This document shows positions 63,275 through 64,000 of a DNA stretch of 64,000 nt, piece after piece. The position numbers were made by a program, and so were the translations under genes. The notes beneath the pieces are model-generated. The model was not told the DNA's origin, made no database searches, and worked only from the letters and a program-made list of their open reading frames with translations. Location of the stretch: assembly GCA_013399115.1 (NCBI GenBank), contig VXAA01004297.1:803287-867286 (forward strand), given 5' to 3'. Within the stretch, counting starts at the first letter, position 1, and every line of letters starts with the position of its first letter. This stretch comes from Anseranas semipalmata. Its lineage: Eukaryota > Chordata > Aves > Anseriformes > Anseranatidae.

Positions 63275-63565
63275 CTCGGCGCGTTACGTACCACCCCTCA
63301 CCCTCGCTACGTACAGAGGCAGGAACGAGACTCTGCCCGATCCTGGAGTCGAACCACCGCTGCGTGAGCGCTGAATTAGCAAGCGAGCAGGCCACGGGGG
63401 GACCCCAAACTACCCGTCCCGGCGCGCACCGGGGCAGCCCGGCCGGCTCGGTGGCAGCCCTCGGAGCACACGTGTGGCGTGTGGCGAGGCTAAGAGGATT
63501 CCCCGCTTTCGTGGCCGGCGGGAACGCTCCTGAACGGCTCGGCCCGCTCGTCAGCCAGACACCGC
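63275..63565. promoter_or_regulatory. FARP1: CpG-rich block, candidate FARP1 promoter/exon 1
   Basis: The block is dense in CpG (about 35 by my count in under 300 bases), while the surrounding sequence is AT-rich and CpG-poor. On the minus strand it is followed by a consensus donor, GATGCCG|GTAAGT, in gene order just before the long intron leading to FARP1 exon 2. Unmethylated CpG islands commonly mark vertebrate 5' ends, so this is the best exon-1 candidate in the window. I see no convincing TATA box on the minus strand. The long minus-strand open frame over the block (63159-63614) looks like a by-product of high GC. Confidence 0.45.
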
Positions 63566-63591
63566 GATTCTCTAATAAATGTCTGTCAGTT

Positions 63592-63620
63592 GGGGGGGGG
63601 ACAAAACAAAACAAAACAGA
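63592..63620. repeat. G9 run followed by (ACAAA)n
   Basis: Nine G and then AC plus AAAAC units at the upstream edge of the CpG-rich block. On the minus strand this is a C9 run. Prone to sequencing error. Confidence 0.85.
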
Positions 63621-63967
63621 GAGATCTTAATTCAGAAGAATGTTTGGGGCTTTGCTTAACTGGGCTGCTGGAGAATTTTATTGTTGTTGGCTCGATTCCA
63701 GTATCAACTGCTTGCTGTAAATACGTACTGGAAGCAACACAAGGAGCAAGAGTCAAAGTATCTGGGAGACAGGAAAAATAAAAGGGCCGAGCGACACTGC
63801 CTCTCCGGAGCAATCGTCCTTCCACTCTCCGGGGACAAATCGCTTTGAAGGAAACCCTATAAGGAAGGCTGGGACCGAAAGAAGATACGCCATGCGTTTC
63901 ATTTATTTCATGCCAGCAACCAAGCAAATCCAGCAACTTAAAAAAAATACTCCACAGAGTTTGTGTG

Positions 63968-63971
<4 letters not shown>
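63621..63971. other. Sequence upstream of the candidate exon 1
   Basis: In gene orientation this is upstream of the CpG-rich block. It holds CCTTATAGGG on the minus strand (near 63855), one mismatch from a CArG box. Open frames are not convincing. Confidence 0.4.

Positions 63972-64000
<29 letters not shown>
63972..64000. repeat. Poly(A) tract at window edge
   Basis: At least 29 A, running off the end of the window. Confidence 0.95.

Noticed and set aside
63320..63400. Functional tRNA gene on the minus strand
   Set aside because: The B-box is perfect, but the T stem has only three pairs and no 7-bp acceptor stem can be drawn.
63159..63614. 151-codon minus-strand frame over the candidate promoter
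   Set aside because: It overlaps a plausible non-coding exon and its donor; high GC explains the length, and no protein family fits.
1..64000. CRISPR arrays, operons, phage or bacterial mobile systems, endogenous retrovirus genes
   Set aside because: No direct-repeat arrays, ribosome-binding sites, or gag/pol/env-type frames were seen; the sequence is vertebrate intron with non-LTR retroelements.

Overview
This window reads as vertebrate, and specifically avian, nuclear DNA: AT-rich and non-coding for most of its length, with 5'-truncated CR1 LINE copies (the dominant bird retrotransposon) and short CpG-rich patches. Two assembly defects are visible, a 33-base N run at 6747-6779 and a single N at 54334. 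I cannot name the species. There are no operons, CRISPR arrays, prophages or other prokaryotic structures.

The only protein-coding exon I can name lies on the minus strand at 23212-23407. It encodes the first 57 residues of FARP1 (FERM, ARHGEF and pleckstrin domain protein 1): a short N-terminal tail and the first strand of the FERM domain, ending at a GTAAGG donor in phase 0. The window is therefore the 5' part of FARP1, read right to left. Positions 1-23211 are intron 2 (exon 3 was not found and should lie off the left edge). Positions 23408 to about 63241 appear to be intron 1. A CpG-rich block at 63275-63565, followed by a GTAAGT minus-strand donor at 63241-63236, is the best candidate for promoter and non-coding exon 1.

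Inside intron 1 a 123-nt minus-strand block (24274-24396) has good splice sites at both ends and is open in the frame of the FARP1 ATG. It also starts a 40-codon upstream ORF that would end 2 nt before that ATG. Two more exon-like blocks (26891-27025, 32482-32594) lie further upstream. None of the three is proven.

Repeats: eight recognisable CR1 pieces of bird age (4486-4919, 6930-7100, 12599-12713, 21740-22000, 27926-28094, 28329-28424, 29005-30076, 53916-54562). A much older CR1/L3-like relic at about 42880-44310 still shows reverse-transcriptase signature. There is also a MIR-like SINE remnant, microsatellites and long A tracts. Other CpG-rich patches at 16545-16680, 36190-36490, 39835-40170 and 54815-55165 are possible intronic regulatory elements. 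I did not find a previously undescribed biological system. The most useful leads are the alternative 5' exon/uORF architecture of FARP1, the ancient retroelement relic, and the local misassembly inside the youngest CR1.
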